Position numbers and translations under genes: made by a program. This document shows, in pieces, positions 1-8,776 of a DNA stretch of 64,000 nt. The notes under the pieces were generated by a model, which saw only the letters and a program-made list of their open reading frames with translations, was not told the DNA's origin and ran no database searches. The stretch covers positions 62,001 through 126,000 of the forward strand of contig JAQMWT010000351.1 of assembly GCA_029834535.1 (NCBI GenBank). The letters run 5' to 3'. The stretch's first letter is position 1. Each line of letters opens with the position of its first letter. The stretch comes from Chrysophaeum taylorii (taxonomy: Eukaryota > Sar > Pelagophyceae > Pelagomonadales > Pelagomonadaceae).

Positions 1-1182
1 TTTCTTCGGGGCATTCACCAGCGGGTTGCGAATGTTCGCGTACATCCAGCTGCAGTGGTTGGACATCGTCTGCGGCGTGAGGCTTGCGCGCACGTTAAAA
101 ATGCCGTTGCGACAGTTGCAGCCCGGGAGCACGTGGAAGGAATAAAAATCTCGATGGAGGCAACCCTCCTCGTCGCGTTCGGGGCGCCACCGGGGCACGT
201 CCACCTTAAATACGACGTACAATTCGAAGAACGACAGCGCCAAGTGGAATTGCAGGCACAGCTCGGGCTTCGCCGCGTGTCGCATCGACGCGCTTAACAT
301 AACCTTGCCGTCGAGGTTGGATTTTCCGTTGTTGAGCGCAAAGACAACTACCCGGCACGGTTGCGGTCCCTCTCTCGCCATCGCGCACGCCAGAAATACG
401 TCGGCCAGCTGGAGTTTCCTCGCGTCGTCCCCTCGAAACGAAAGCGAATCGCGAAGCAGCTGCGACACGCGCATGAGCATCGCCTGCTTTTCGGCAAGCT
501 TGTGAGGGCGAGCGGAGTCCTCGAACAGCCCGATTGTGCTCAACTGGTACTTTTGCTTGTCGTCGTAGTCGCCGTTGATGTTACGACCCGAGGCCCTATC
601 TCCGCAGAGCTCCTCGCGCCGCATTGCCGTCTGGTGCGCGTGCTCCTCGAGAATGGCTTTGAGCTGCGAGGACGAGACGCTGTCAAGACGACGGCTGATC
701 GGCCAAAACGCGAGGCGTACCTGGCCACCAGCGCGAGGCGCGGGAACGCCGTCCAGTTCCGCGCGGAACTCATCGTCGAGCCTCTGAGCCGCTTGCAAGT
801 CGGTGACCGCCTTGATGGCCTGGCGCACGGATTCGATCCCGACCCCCCTCCCGGCGCCGCCCGTGCCGGGCGCGGGCTTGCCGTTCTTCAGCTTCGGCCG
901 AACCGTTACGAACGCGGCGAGCCAGAGCTCGACCGTCGACGGCACCGCGGCGCCGGAGTACACCTGCTTGTCGACGGGCATCGTCATGCCGCAGACGACG
1001 TCGCCCGGCGTCGCGTGACACCAAGCATACCAATGCCTCGCCCAGAGGTCGTACGCCTCCGCCGTGACCTTATTCTTTCGATGCGCCTCGACAACTTCGC
1101 GGCGCGCGAGACGCGACGCGCGGAGAGCGTCGTCCGTCGGCGCCGTCGCGGCGTCCGCCGGCCGCTCGCCGCGTTCGTCCAT
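1..1182 (-). CDS. Crypton-type tyrosine recombinase/Ndc10_II-like protein, partial (3' end outside window)
   Basis: The reading frame is open on the minus strand from about 1709 to the left edge; the first in-frame ATG in the conserved part is at 1182. The translation has an N-terminal segment resembling recombinase core-binding domains (AYDLWARHWYAW, then VELWLAAFVTV). It then has LADVFLACAMAREGP, a conserved ALNNGKSNLDGKV block, SASMRHAAKPELC and LALSFFELY. The GKxN, MRH and C...AL.FY pattern is what I recall for the Ndc10_II/DUF3504 region of Crypton tyrosine recombinases and yeast Ndc10. The catalytic R-H-R-Y half would lie beyond position 1, so activity cannot be judged. An acidic, low-complexity stretch upstream (1560-1620) is open in frame but probably not part of the gene. 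Crypton elements are DNA transposons; domesticated copies are known in other eukaryotes. Family call is from memory of motif patterns. Confidence 0.6.
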   Translation of the reverse strand, partial: MDERGERPADAATAPTDDALRASRLARREVVEAHRKNKVTAEAYDLWARHWYAWCHATPGDVVCGMTMPVDKQVYSGAAVPSTVELWLAAFVTVRPKLKNGKPAPGTGGAGRGVGIESVRQAIKAVTDLQAAQRLDDEFRAELDGVPAPRAGGQVRLAFWPISRRLDSVSSSQLKAILEEHAHQTAMRREELCGDRASGRNINGDYDDKQKYQLSTIGLFEDSARPHKLAEKQAMLMRVSQLLRDSLSFRGDDARKLQLADVFLACAMAREGPQPCRVVVFALNNGKSNLDGKVMLSASMRHAAKPELCLQFHLALSFFELYVVFKVDVPRWRPERDEEGCLHRDFYSFHVLPGCNCRNGIFNVRASLTPQTMSNHCSWMYANIRNPLVNAPKK

Positions 1183-1875
1183 CGCTCGAGCGCGCGCGGG
1201 TTCTCGTTGACTGCGCGTTGAAGTGTCGCCGACGGCATCAACGACCGGCCTCCCGCGCAGCGTCAGCACTGCAAGTTTCTCGTTGTCGCTGCGACTCTGG
1301 GTTTCGGACCGGTCGCCTTGGGACGCCTCAACGGCTCGAACGCGACGCGTCTCCCGGGAGACAATCCGTTGGTTCGGGAGACGCGCCGCGCGTCTCCTGG
1401 CTTTATTTACCGTATAGTAGACGCGAACCCCTGGGTTCTCGGCCGTGGCTTGCTCGAAATGACCGTGTCTCCGATGGCCACCACCGCGCGCAGCGTCGAG
1501 TGCCAACAACTTGGCTCTCCTCCCCAAGTCCGGCAATTCGGTGGCTGCCGTCGTCGTCGTCAAAAAAACAACCTCGTCGTCGTCGTCGTCGTCTGATTCA
1601 TCCCTCAATCTTTTTTTCCAGCCGCCAAAAGTTCTTTCACAACAACAACAGGTGAATGGAATGGTACAGATGGGGGAGATTTTCAGCCTTCGCGGCGGCG
1701 GCGTCGTTTACGCGCGAGGAGTTTGGGGTAGTCTGGGGAGCAACGCGCGGCCTCTCCAGGCGGCAACGACGTCACTCCTCGCGCATTCATTTCGTTCTCG
1801 TTGTCCAGACAACTCGTTCGGTTGTAAAATCAGCAGCACACGTCTTGCGACAGCTTCAAATTATATAGACGACCC
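1183..1875. other. No gene recognised; open but low-complexity upstream region
   Basis: The recombinase frame stays open to about 1709 without an ATG. It includes a run of acidic codons (GAC repeats near 1575-1595) and a Thr/Ala-rich stretch. Plus-strand open frames here are Ser/Arg-rich and read like antisense. It may hold a 5' UTR or promoter for the minus-strand gene. Confidence 0.4.
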
Positions 1876-1985
1876 AACAACAAGTGCAGGCCGCCAGTAA
1901 GTTCACCCGGTCCTAGGCAGGGCGGCTACGCGAGGACGGAGTAGACGACAGTGCGCGCGTAGACGCCGGGAGGAGGAGGAGGAGG
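1876..1985 (-). mobile_element. 3' end of a PIF1-helicase (Helitron-like) element, remnant
   Basis: On the minus strand 1936-1983 reads PPGVYARTVVYSVLA then stop, which resembles the VVYxxxL C-terminal tail of algal PIF1-type helicases. Just downstream on the same strand is the motif GTGAACTTACTGG (1892-1904 on plus: CCAGTAAGTTCAC). The same coding end plus the same downstream motif recurs at 43.66-43.80 kb, next to recognisable PIF1 helicase motifs, and the motif alone recurs at the right edge (63.9-64.0 kb). Only about 110 bp is left here. Confidence 0.5.
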
Positions 1986-2135
1986 AGGAGTTTTGTTCTG
2001 GGTGGTAGGTAATAACCGGCTAGCCCCGGGAGGCGAGGCGAGGCGAGGCGAGGCGAGGCAGCAGGCACCTAAGTCTCACGACGGCCGGGGCCGCCGCGTG
2101 TTGTTGTTTGTTTGTTTGTTTGTTTGTTTGTTCTT
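1970..2135. repeat. Cluster of microsatellites: GGA, GGCGA and TTTG arrays
   Basis: Visible arrays are GGA (about 1970-1990), AGGCG/GGCGA (about 2030-2060) and GTTT (about 2103-2131). They lie between the PIF1 remnant and the ankyrin gene promoter. TTTG arrays also occur at 4935-4957. Confidence 0.85.
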
Positions 2136-2225
2136 TCTAGAGGCGTGATTAAAAAAATACCTGATGAGCCTTGCCCTTCCCGGATGGATGGAGTTTTTGA
2201 ATTCCCTTCCGTGACGCGTGACGCG

Positions 2226-2233
2226 TATATAAG
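2226..2233 (+). promoter_or_regulatory. TATA-box-like element upstream of the ankyrin gene
   Basis: TATATAAG lies 15 bp before the first ATG at 2249. That spacing would give almost no 5' leader if the usual 25-30 bp TATA-to-start distance holds, so translation may begin at a later Met or the box may act for a weaker alternate start. Confidence 0.4.
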
Positions 2234-2248
2234 TAGATAGACGGGCCT

Positions 2249-4501
2249 ATGATGAAGAACAACGGCGGCTCGGCGGGCGCGAGCCAGGACGGCCATGCCG
2301 ATACTGATGAAGCAAAAGGGCGCTCGACGCTCTTGACTGCGAGCCAGTACGGCGACGTCGATCTCGCACGCGTCCTACTGCTCGAGCACGGAGCAAATGT
2401 GAACCAGATCCACGAACGGGGCGATTCGTCTCTTCACGTTGCGTGCCGTAACGGTCACGTCGAGGTCGCGCGGTTGTTGCTCGATCGCGGGGCCAACGTG
2501 AACCAGACCAACACATATGGCGAATCGGCAATCTGTGGTACTAAAGAAGCCGAGGTCGCGCGGTTGTTGCTCGAACGCGGCGCCAACGTCAACCATACGA
2601 TGAGAAACGGCACGTCGGTGCTCTACTTGGCGACCATGCTCAATCGCGTCGAGATCGTGCGCCTTCTGCTTGAGAACGGGGCAGACGTCGACCGCGCCGA
2701 CAGAAACGGAATGCATTGGCCTCTCGAGATCGCGAGTCGACGCGGTCGCGCCGACGTCGTTCGCATCCTGATCGAGCACGGGGCTAACGTTAACCAGACC
2801 AGCGAGGGCGGCCATTCGGCTCTCCGCGGTGCGATCTGGAACGGTTTCGTCGATGTCGCGCGACTTCTGCTCGATCACGGGGCTAAGGTCGACGAGACCA
2901 ACGAGCGTAGCGTCTCTATTCTCTACGAAGCGAGCTCTGGTAATCGCGTCGACGGCGTACGCCTTTTGCTCGAGTACGGCGCAGACGCCAACCTGACCAA
3001 CAATTCCAAGCGCTTCGATGCGGACGATTACGAGAGCTTTGACGATCCTTTCGAGGAAGAGCAGCCCGCAGCCTACGAGGGCGACTGGGCTCTGTGCGTC
3101 GCGTGTCGGAACGGCCACGTCGACGTCGCCCGGTTGTTGCTCGAGCACGGGGCCGACGTCAACCAGACCAGCGAAGATGGCGTCTCGGTTCTCTGCGAAG
3201 CGAGCTCGAAAAATGACGTCGAGGTTGCGCAATTGTTGCTCGAGCACGGCGCGGACGTGAACCAGATTAAGAACGACGGCTGCTCGGCGCTAGGCGTCGC
3301 GTGCGAGAACGAGCACGTCGAGGTCGCGCGACTATTGCTCGAGCACGGCGCGGACGCCAACCAGGCTACGAACAAAGGTGATGGTGGTGACTCGGCGCTA
3401 CACGTCGCCACCGAGAAGAATCTCGTCGAGGTTGCGCAATTGTTGCTCGACCACGGCGCTGACGTGAACCGGCCTAAGAACAACGGCTACACCGCGCTCT
3501 TCTGCGCGACCCGGAGCGTCGAGGTTGCGCAATTGTTGCTCGATCGCGGCGCTGACGTGAACCTGACCGCAGAGAATGGCTACACGGCGCTCTTCTGTGC
3601 GAACGGGAGCGTCGAGGTTGCGCAATTGTTGCTCGATCGCGGCGCTGACGTGAACCTGACGGCGAAGAATGGCGCGTCGGCGCTCTTCTCCGCGACCTGG
3701 AGCGTCGAGGTCGCGCGATTGTTGCTCGATCGCGGCGCTGACGTGAACCTGACGGCGAAGAATGGCTCGTCGGCGCTCTTCTGTGCGACCAGAAGCGTCG
3801 ATGTTGCGCGGTTGTTGCTCGATCGCGGAGCGGACGTAAACCAGACCACGAAGGACGGCTCCTCGGCGCTTTTGTGGGCGAGCGCGATAGACGAATACCG
3901 CGTCGTGCGGTTACTGCTCGAGCGCGGGGCTAACGTCAACCAGACCAGGGAAGATGGCTACTCGGCTTTTCTCGTCGCGTGCAAGGAACATCACGAAGAT
4001 GTCGCGCGGTTGTTGCTCGACCACGGCGCTGACGTCAACCAGACCAGCAAAGACGGCGTTTCGGCCCTTAGCATGGCGTGCTTGGACGAGAACGTCGATT
4101 TCGTGCGCGTTCTTCTCGAGCACGATGCGGCGGCGAACAAAATTGATGACTCGGGTATGACGCCTCTCGCGGTGGCCTGCGAACGAGGCTGGGACGAGAT
4201 GGCAAGAGTCCTTCTCGCTCATCGACGCGACATTCGGTTAGAAGCGATGACGAACGCGAGCTCGATTCTCTACGTGGTGCACGCGCGCGGCTTTTTGCGG
4301 GGTTTACCGTGGCTGCCGTACGCCGACACGACACACGTGGTGGTTTTCCAAGGTTTCGAAATGGCAAATATTCCGTTGCGGGACTTGGCGTCGCGTCGCC
4401 CTACTATCGCGCGACTCCTCGACGACGACGTACGCGACTCCCGCCCGAGCAAGCGCGCTCGGGGGGGGATGTTGACTTTAGGACGTGCTGTTCGGATTTG
4501 A
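2249..4501 (+). CDS. Ankyrin-repeat protein, 19 repeats, 750 aa
   Basis: An intronless 750-codon frame with about 19 ankyrin repeats spanning nearly the whole protein (residues about 25-650), typified by LLLDRGADVNQT and LHVACRNGHVEVAR. Ankyrin arrays are protein-binding scaffolds; no catalytic or membrane domain is fused here, so the partner is unknown. An acidic insertion (about residues 252-275, DADDYESFDDPFEEEQ) splits the array between repeats 7 and 8. Four consecutive repeats (about 3482-3853) are only 31 residues instead of 33, lacking the Gly-His pair of the inter-helix turn, and are near-identical at DNA level, suggesting recent tandem duplication. The C-terminal 100 residues are non-repetitive and end in a basic stretch (RPSKRARGG) that could be a nuclear signal. 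Long antisense frames across this gene are shadows of the repeat. Confidence 0.92.
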   Translation: MMKNNGGSAGASQDGHADTDEAKGRSTLLTASQYGDVDLARVLLLEHGANVNQIHERGDSSLHVACRNGHVEVARLLLDRGANVNQTNTYGESAICGTKEAEVARLLLERGANVNHTMRNGTSVLYLATMLNRVEIVRLLLENGADVDRADRNGMHWPLEIASRRGRADVVRILIEHGANVNQTSEGGHSALRGAIWNGFVDVARLLLDHGAKVDETNERSVSILYEASSGNRVDGVRLLLEYGADANLTNNSKRFDADDYESFDDPFEEEQPAAYEGDWALCVACRNGHVDVARLLLEHGADVNQTSEDGVSVLCEASSKNDVEVAQLLLEHGADVNQIKNDGCSALGVACENEHVEVARLLLEHGADANQATNKGDGGDSALHVATEKNLVEVAQLLLDHGADVNRPKNNGYTALFCATRSVEVAQLLLDRGADVNLTAENGYTALFCANGSVEVAQLLLDRGADVNLTAKNGASALFSATWSVEVARLLLDRGADVNLTAKNGSSALFCATRSVDVARLLLDRGADVNQTTKDGSSALLWASAIDEYRVVRLLLERGANVNQTREDGYSAFLVACKEHHEDVARLLLDHGADVNQTSKDGVSALSMACLDENVDFVRVLLEHDAAANKIDDSGMTPLAVACERGWDEMARVLLAHRRDIRLEAMTNASSILYVVHARGFLRGLPWLPYADTTHVVVFQGFEMANIPLRDLASRRPTIARLLDDDVRDSRPSKRARGGMLTLGRAVRI

Positions 4502-5071
4502 CTCCCGCTGCTGCCTGCCCGACAAGAGGGAGGAGTGCTTATTAGGAAAGGTAGATGATTACGGATTTTCTGCCGACGCTGTCGAGCCACCTGCAGCTCG
4601 TTGCACCGCGCAACGTCCATACCACCATTAATATCCTGCCACGTTAAGCTACAATGAGCCAATACACTCATGGATCTGTCTTCCTTCCTTCCTTCCTTCC
4701 AAAATAACTTCAGTTCTGATTCTACCGCCCCTCTTTGCTTCATCCTTCTTGTTTCCCTCGGCGCGCCGCATCTCCTTGCTTCATCCTTGTGTCCGTCCCT
4801 CCGCGCTCGTCCATTCTGCCTCTTTGAGCCTAAGAGCTGTAAGCCATTTCGACAGCAGACCTCCCTGAAGCGGAAATGAAATGGGAAATCAGGCAGAAGC
4901 CGACGACCCATTCTTACGGCTACAACCATAATAAGTTTGTTTGTTTGTTTGTTTGAAAAATACTGTTTTCAAAGGCCACTCTCAACACCTATAGTTTCGG
5001 CGCGAACGATGTATATAAAAAATGAACCCTATCCTGTGGACTTCGTCTCTGATCGGCCGCTTCAAGGGGCT
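4502..5071. other. Intergenic; TTTG microsatellite, no gene seen
   Basis: Pyrimidine-rich tract (4680-4760, repeated TTCC/CTTC) and a TTTG array at 4935-4957. A 219-codon minus-strand frame crosses the end of the ankyrin gene but has no recognisable domain and looks like antisense. Confidence 0.5.
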
Positions 5072-5150
5072 AACTAACTAACTAACTAACTAAATTCAGA
5101 CCTCTCCCGAGCATGGGAGCCAGGCCGGACCGACAGGAGCCAGTCCGGAA
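5072..5150 (-). mobile_element. LINE 3' tail remnant with (TTAG)n end
   Basis: Minus-strand sequence ends in a GTTA/TTAG array (5072-5093). It is preceded by a segment translating to LLSVRPGSHARERSE, which is shared with the LINE 3' ends at 28.85 kb and 62.87 kb. Only the extreme 3' end is kept. A simple-repeat tail is typical of several non-LTR retrotransposon clades. Confidence 0.6.
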
Positions 5151-5465
5151 TCACGGGTCTGTAGACGAGGGGCGCCGAAAGGTGGGCCGGCGGAGAGCGA
5201 TCATCAGGCTTGTCGCCATGCGACGAGGAGACGACCGCGATGTGACACTCGTCGATAACCTTCCGTCCGCGCCCCCCGGCCATACGCCGTCCCACTGCGA
5301 ACGTTCCTGCTGCCAACCGGCCCGCCCGGGAGGCGAACTGGTGCCAACCTACGCCGGGAGGGCGGATGCCCTCGCAAGGCTCAGGATTCATGAGGCACCG
5401 TCCTCCATCGCAACGATGCGGTCCAGGGCAGGGCTTCGTCAAGTGGCAAAAACCAGTGTCATTCG

Positions 5466-5501
5466 AGAGAGAGTAGAGTAGAGTAGAGTAGAGTAGAGTA
5501 A
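5466..5501 (+). repeat. (GAGTA)n microsatellite
   Basis: About seven tandem copies of AGAGT/GAGTA. Confidence 0.9.
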
Positions 5502-5583
5502 TTGCCCGAAAAAGCGCGTATACTGGGTGTTCGTAATTCGAACTGTTGAAGCAGTAACGGTCCTAGGTAGGTAGTAGGGAAAA

Positions 5584-5880
5584 GAGTTTAGGAGGAGACT
5601 CAAAGGTTAAAGGGCGGAGCGGAGCGTGCGCTGATCAAAGCTTAGCTTAGATTGGCGGGGGCGAGAGCGTCGAGCGGAAAGGAGAGTGGGGTGAGTGGAA
5701 GGACGGACGTTGACGCAAGCCGACGACTAAAGGGGACGACGGCCAAGCGCTCGCCTACCCGTCCGGGCAGCAAGAACAGGGTTTCGGAGTAAATTCAGAG
5801 GTGAGCGAACGTGCAGCAGCTTAGATGGGCGGGGGTTAGGGTCAGGAACCTAGGGTTTTAGGAGTAAACTCAAAGTGTAG
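5584..5880 (+). repeat. Short dispersed repeat, copies of a ~75-bp unit
   Basis: A unit of the form TTTAGGAGTAAACTCAAAGG, then GCGAACGTGCGCTGATCAAA and GCAGCTTAGATNGGCGGG, occurs at about 5584-5660 and 5783-5835, and its first part again at 5859-5878. A fourth copy lies inverted at about 39640-39702. Copies differ by small indels. No coding potential was seen; it may be a SINE- or MITE-like repeat or part of an element's terminal region. Confidence 0.6.
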
Positions 5881-6249
5881 TTCCGCGTTCACTAGGAATC
5901 GTGCGAGTCTTGGAAAGTCGACAGTTGACCGTCGGCAAATAAGTGCTCGCCTCGCTGGCGGAATCGAACCTCTTTCCGCTCTGGTGGTTCAGAAGGTGAT
6001 GAAACTCTTAGCTCGTATCCAGGTCTCCTGTAAACTCGTCTTCATCTTCTCCGTACTAATCGCCCAATCCAGCCTCTTTCCTGGGCTGTGCTCCACTAAG
6101 TTTGACAGGGTTGTGCATTTACTAAAAAAAAAAAAGTGTTAGTAAAAAAAATACCAATTTCTTTCCCTTTATACTTTACCTATAAATGTATTTTACTTTA
6201 CTTTACTATTACTTTACTGTCGCGCCAAGCGATGGTAAAGTACTATTTT
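5881..6249. other. No gene; AT-rich stretch with poly-A
   Basis: Contains a tRNA-like B-box on the minus strand (GGTTCGATTCC near 5968) without a matching tRNA fold, a poly-A run near 6123 and TTTACT repeats near 6190-6215. Locally AT-rich compared with the genes. Confidence 0.4.
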
Positions 6250-7905
6250 TCGGCGTTGGGAATTCACTTCAGCAAGTGAACGTGAACCACTTCGCCAGCA
6301 GCCACGCACAATATTGGTGAAGTGATTTGAAGTGAACACGTCGCCGCCCTACGTGACCATCACTAGTGAACCTTTGTGAAGTGAAAGCCACTTTTTTTTT
6401 TTTTTTAAACGCCAGCGCCGGTCCCTGCCGCATCCCCGCGCGCTATTGGCTCCTAGGTCTGGTGCTCTTAGATTCGTTCGCGTTTTGGGGCGAAGGAGGA
6501 GTTACGGTAGATGGGGTTCAGTGTTTCTTACTTTGGGCGATGTGAACGACCGACTTCGGCATCATCTTCGTCTGGTTCTTCCTCATCAACCTCCATCTCC
6601 AAAGAATCTTCGCGGATGGTGCTCTCGGCGTTTTTTGAAAAACTCGGTCTCGTGTCACACGATGTCCCTGTACTTAAAATCCGGGCCGCCGCCGCAATGA
6701 AGAAATTCTTGTTCATCATGCGCAGCAGTATGCTGGCAACAACTTTGTCCGTCTCGTCCGCGCCGAGCATGACCGTGTTTCTTTCCCTCGGTCACGACTA
6801 CAAGATTTCCAATGCCCAGGCAGCGCTCACAGTAGTAGCTCTGCGCGCCGCCATGTGTACTACCAATTGAAACTTAAGAGGAGGCTCTCGCCATGTCCGG
6901 AAGGAAGGAACCCATACTGCACCACCTTGGTGAGCGGTCGATACAGCTTTCCAACAACGTCGAGCCAGGTCTGTGAAGCCGACTTCATCCTTCTTCTCAA
7001 GTTCAGGATAATGCTCTTTCCAGTTGAGCGATCTCGACAGCCTGATGATCCATAGAGTGAAGGCCTGTTCAAACTTCTCCACATTGAAATCGGGCATCTG
7101 GTTCTTCTCAGGCATAGCAAAAGAAGGCACGTCGCCACTTTAATGTCGTCGTCCCAAGCATCGGATGCGCCGAGTGCCGCCAAGAGATTTCGGGCAGACG
7201 CAGGCTCGGAGGGCGGCGCAGACTCGAAGGAGGAAGTCTTTGCCTTTTCGTGGTGGAATGCAGTCCGTGCGTAAATCACATATTCTTCCTTGAGCAAGCA
7301 ACTTCCTGGCCTGAACTCTCTGATTGGACGACAGGTGCCGGCAGTTGATAGTCCGAAAGTCAAGATGGAATGCAGTCAGCTGGCGATCGTCGAATTCGTA
7401 GTCGAAGTGAGTATCCTGTTGATGGAATCAACAGCTTTGGTTGAAAAGCAAGCTCTTCGGGTGATTCATGCGTGCGCGAAACCGTCGTCGCCAGATCAGT
7501 ACATTGCATACTAAACGGATCGCGACAAACGGCAAGTCCAATGTGCGTCACGTCTGTGCATGTCCTGTCAGTCTTCCGTATTTTCTTTTTACGTGCTAGA
7601 AAGAGAAATTACCTATAGGACGCAAGACTGCTACGCACGTAGTTGTTTTCATTATTCCCGCAAAACCGACGCTCTTTCATTCGAGAATAATAGCCCGCTC
7701 AAGACAGGTTTTTGCCGGTCTCGCTGAGATCGTCAACATCGAGACAGTCTTACGTGGCATGGATTTCGCGCAGTTATGTTCGGGAGATCAATGACTTCTA
7801 GAGTCCCAGCTCGCAGAGACTCGATCATGTTGTGCTTGATCAATGCGGCGCACGCCCCCAGGTATAAGTGTTCGCGTTGCACGAAAACAACGGCCTCATC
7901 CTCGT
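6250..7905 (-). mobile_element. hAT transposon, 5'-truncated copy
   Basis: The terminus GTTGGGAATTCACTTC at 6254 and the following 1.6 kb are nearly identical, inverted, to 24.43-25.89 kb, the 3' half of the complete hAT copy. The fragment includes the FNVEKFEQAFTLWIIRLSRS region encoded by both copies. Identity stops near 7905, so the 5' half with the BED finger is missing here. Few differences between the copies (mostly small indels) point to recent activity. The reading frame is interrupted. Confidence 0.75.
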
Positions 7906-8596
7906 CCATTCTACGTCTTTGTCGTTGTTGACTTATCCGCCTGACCGCCGCATAGGGACCTTGGACCTTTTCCTATCATCCCCTTGGTCACATTCCTGGA
8001 AACCTAAGCACGGTCAACAACATTTGGCTGCTCCCTCGTGAGCTGGACCGCCCTTGATATCGGCGAGGTCCCCTTCTGAACCAAGCAACCTTTCTTCACG
8101 GCGACGACGTAAGCGAGGTTCCCCATGCCTCGCGCTTCTTCGCGACCAAGATGTGCGCTTGAAGCGTGCGTCGAACATCTTCAACGAATTAATTAACGAA
8201 CGAACGAACGAACGAACGAAAAACCGGGCTTGCTTGCTTGGGCCTTGGGCGCGAGACAACAAACAACCCGCTTGACGTATTTTTGCTATAACGGGTGCGA
8301 AGGCGGTGACACCGAGGGCCCAGGGCTCATCGCTAGAGCGGTGACCATAGGGCAGGTCTTCTTTCATGGAGAAAGAAGAGCCAGGGGGGGTCTATCTATC
8401 TACTAAGCTCTAAGCTCGGAGTTCGAGATGGTGAGCGTGCGGAAGATGCGGCGTGTGCACACACAGCTGGAGAGTATGCGTCGGTGTCTCGCGCCCATCT
8501 GTCTGTTGCCAAATATGGACGAATGAATTTGCCGTGCTGCTTCATCATTCCCACAAGAACCGTTTTTTTTTATTTAATTTTTCGGGTTTTGAATGA
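7906..8596. other. No gene recognised; (AACG)n microsatellite
   Basis: An AACG array lies at about 8189-8216. A short match (TTTTTGCTATAACGG at about 8280) to the hAT internal sequence occurs in the opposite orientation to the neighbouring copy and may be a further scrap or chance. No convincing coding frame. Confidence 0.4.
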
Positions 8597-8776
8597 ATGA
8601 GCGTTGCCGCCGCCGTTTTTGACCGTTGTTGTTTGTTTGCATTCAAGAAGGAATGCTTTTTTCGAACCGTTGGTGGTTGTGCCGCGAAATCTTCGAACCG
8701 TTGGCGGCCCAGTAATAAAGAAGAGCATAGTAAGTCTGCATTATTATTAAGAAGAAGAAGAAGAAGAAGAATCATC

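Noticed and set aside
2375-3247. Minus-strand frames across the ankyrin gene
   Set aside because: Repeat-derived antisense frames without domains; the plus strand has textbook ankyrin repeats.
5940-6020. tRNA gene suggested by a B-box GGTTCGATTCC
   Set aside because: No A-box, acceptor stem or 7-nt T-loop hairpin can be formed around it.
8278-8300. Additional hAT fragment (TTTTTGCTATAACGG)
   Set aside because: A 15-base match only and in the wrong orientation relative to the adjacent copy; too short to call.
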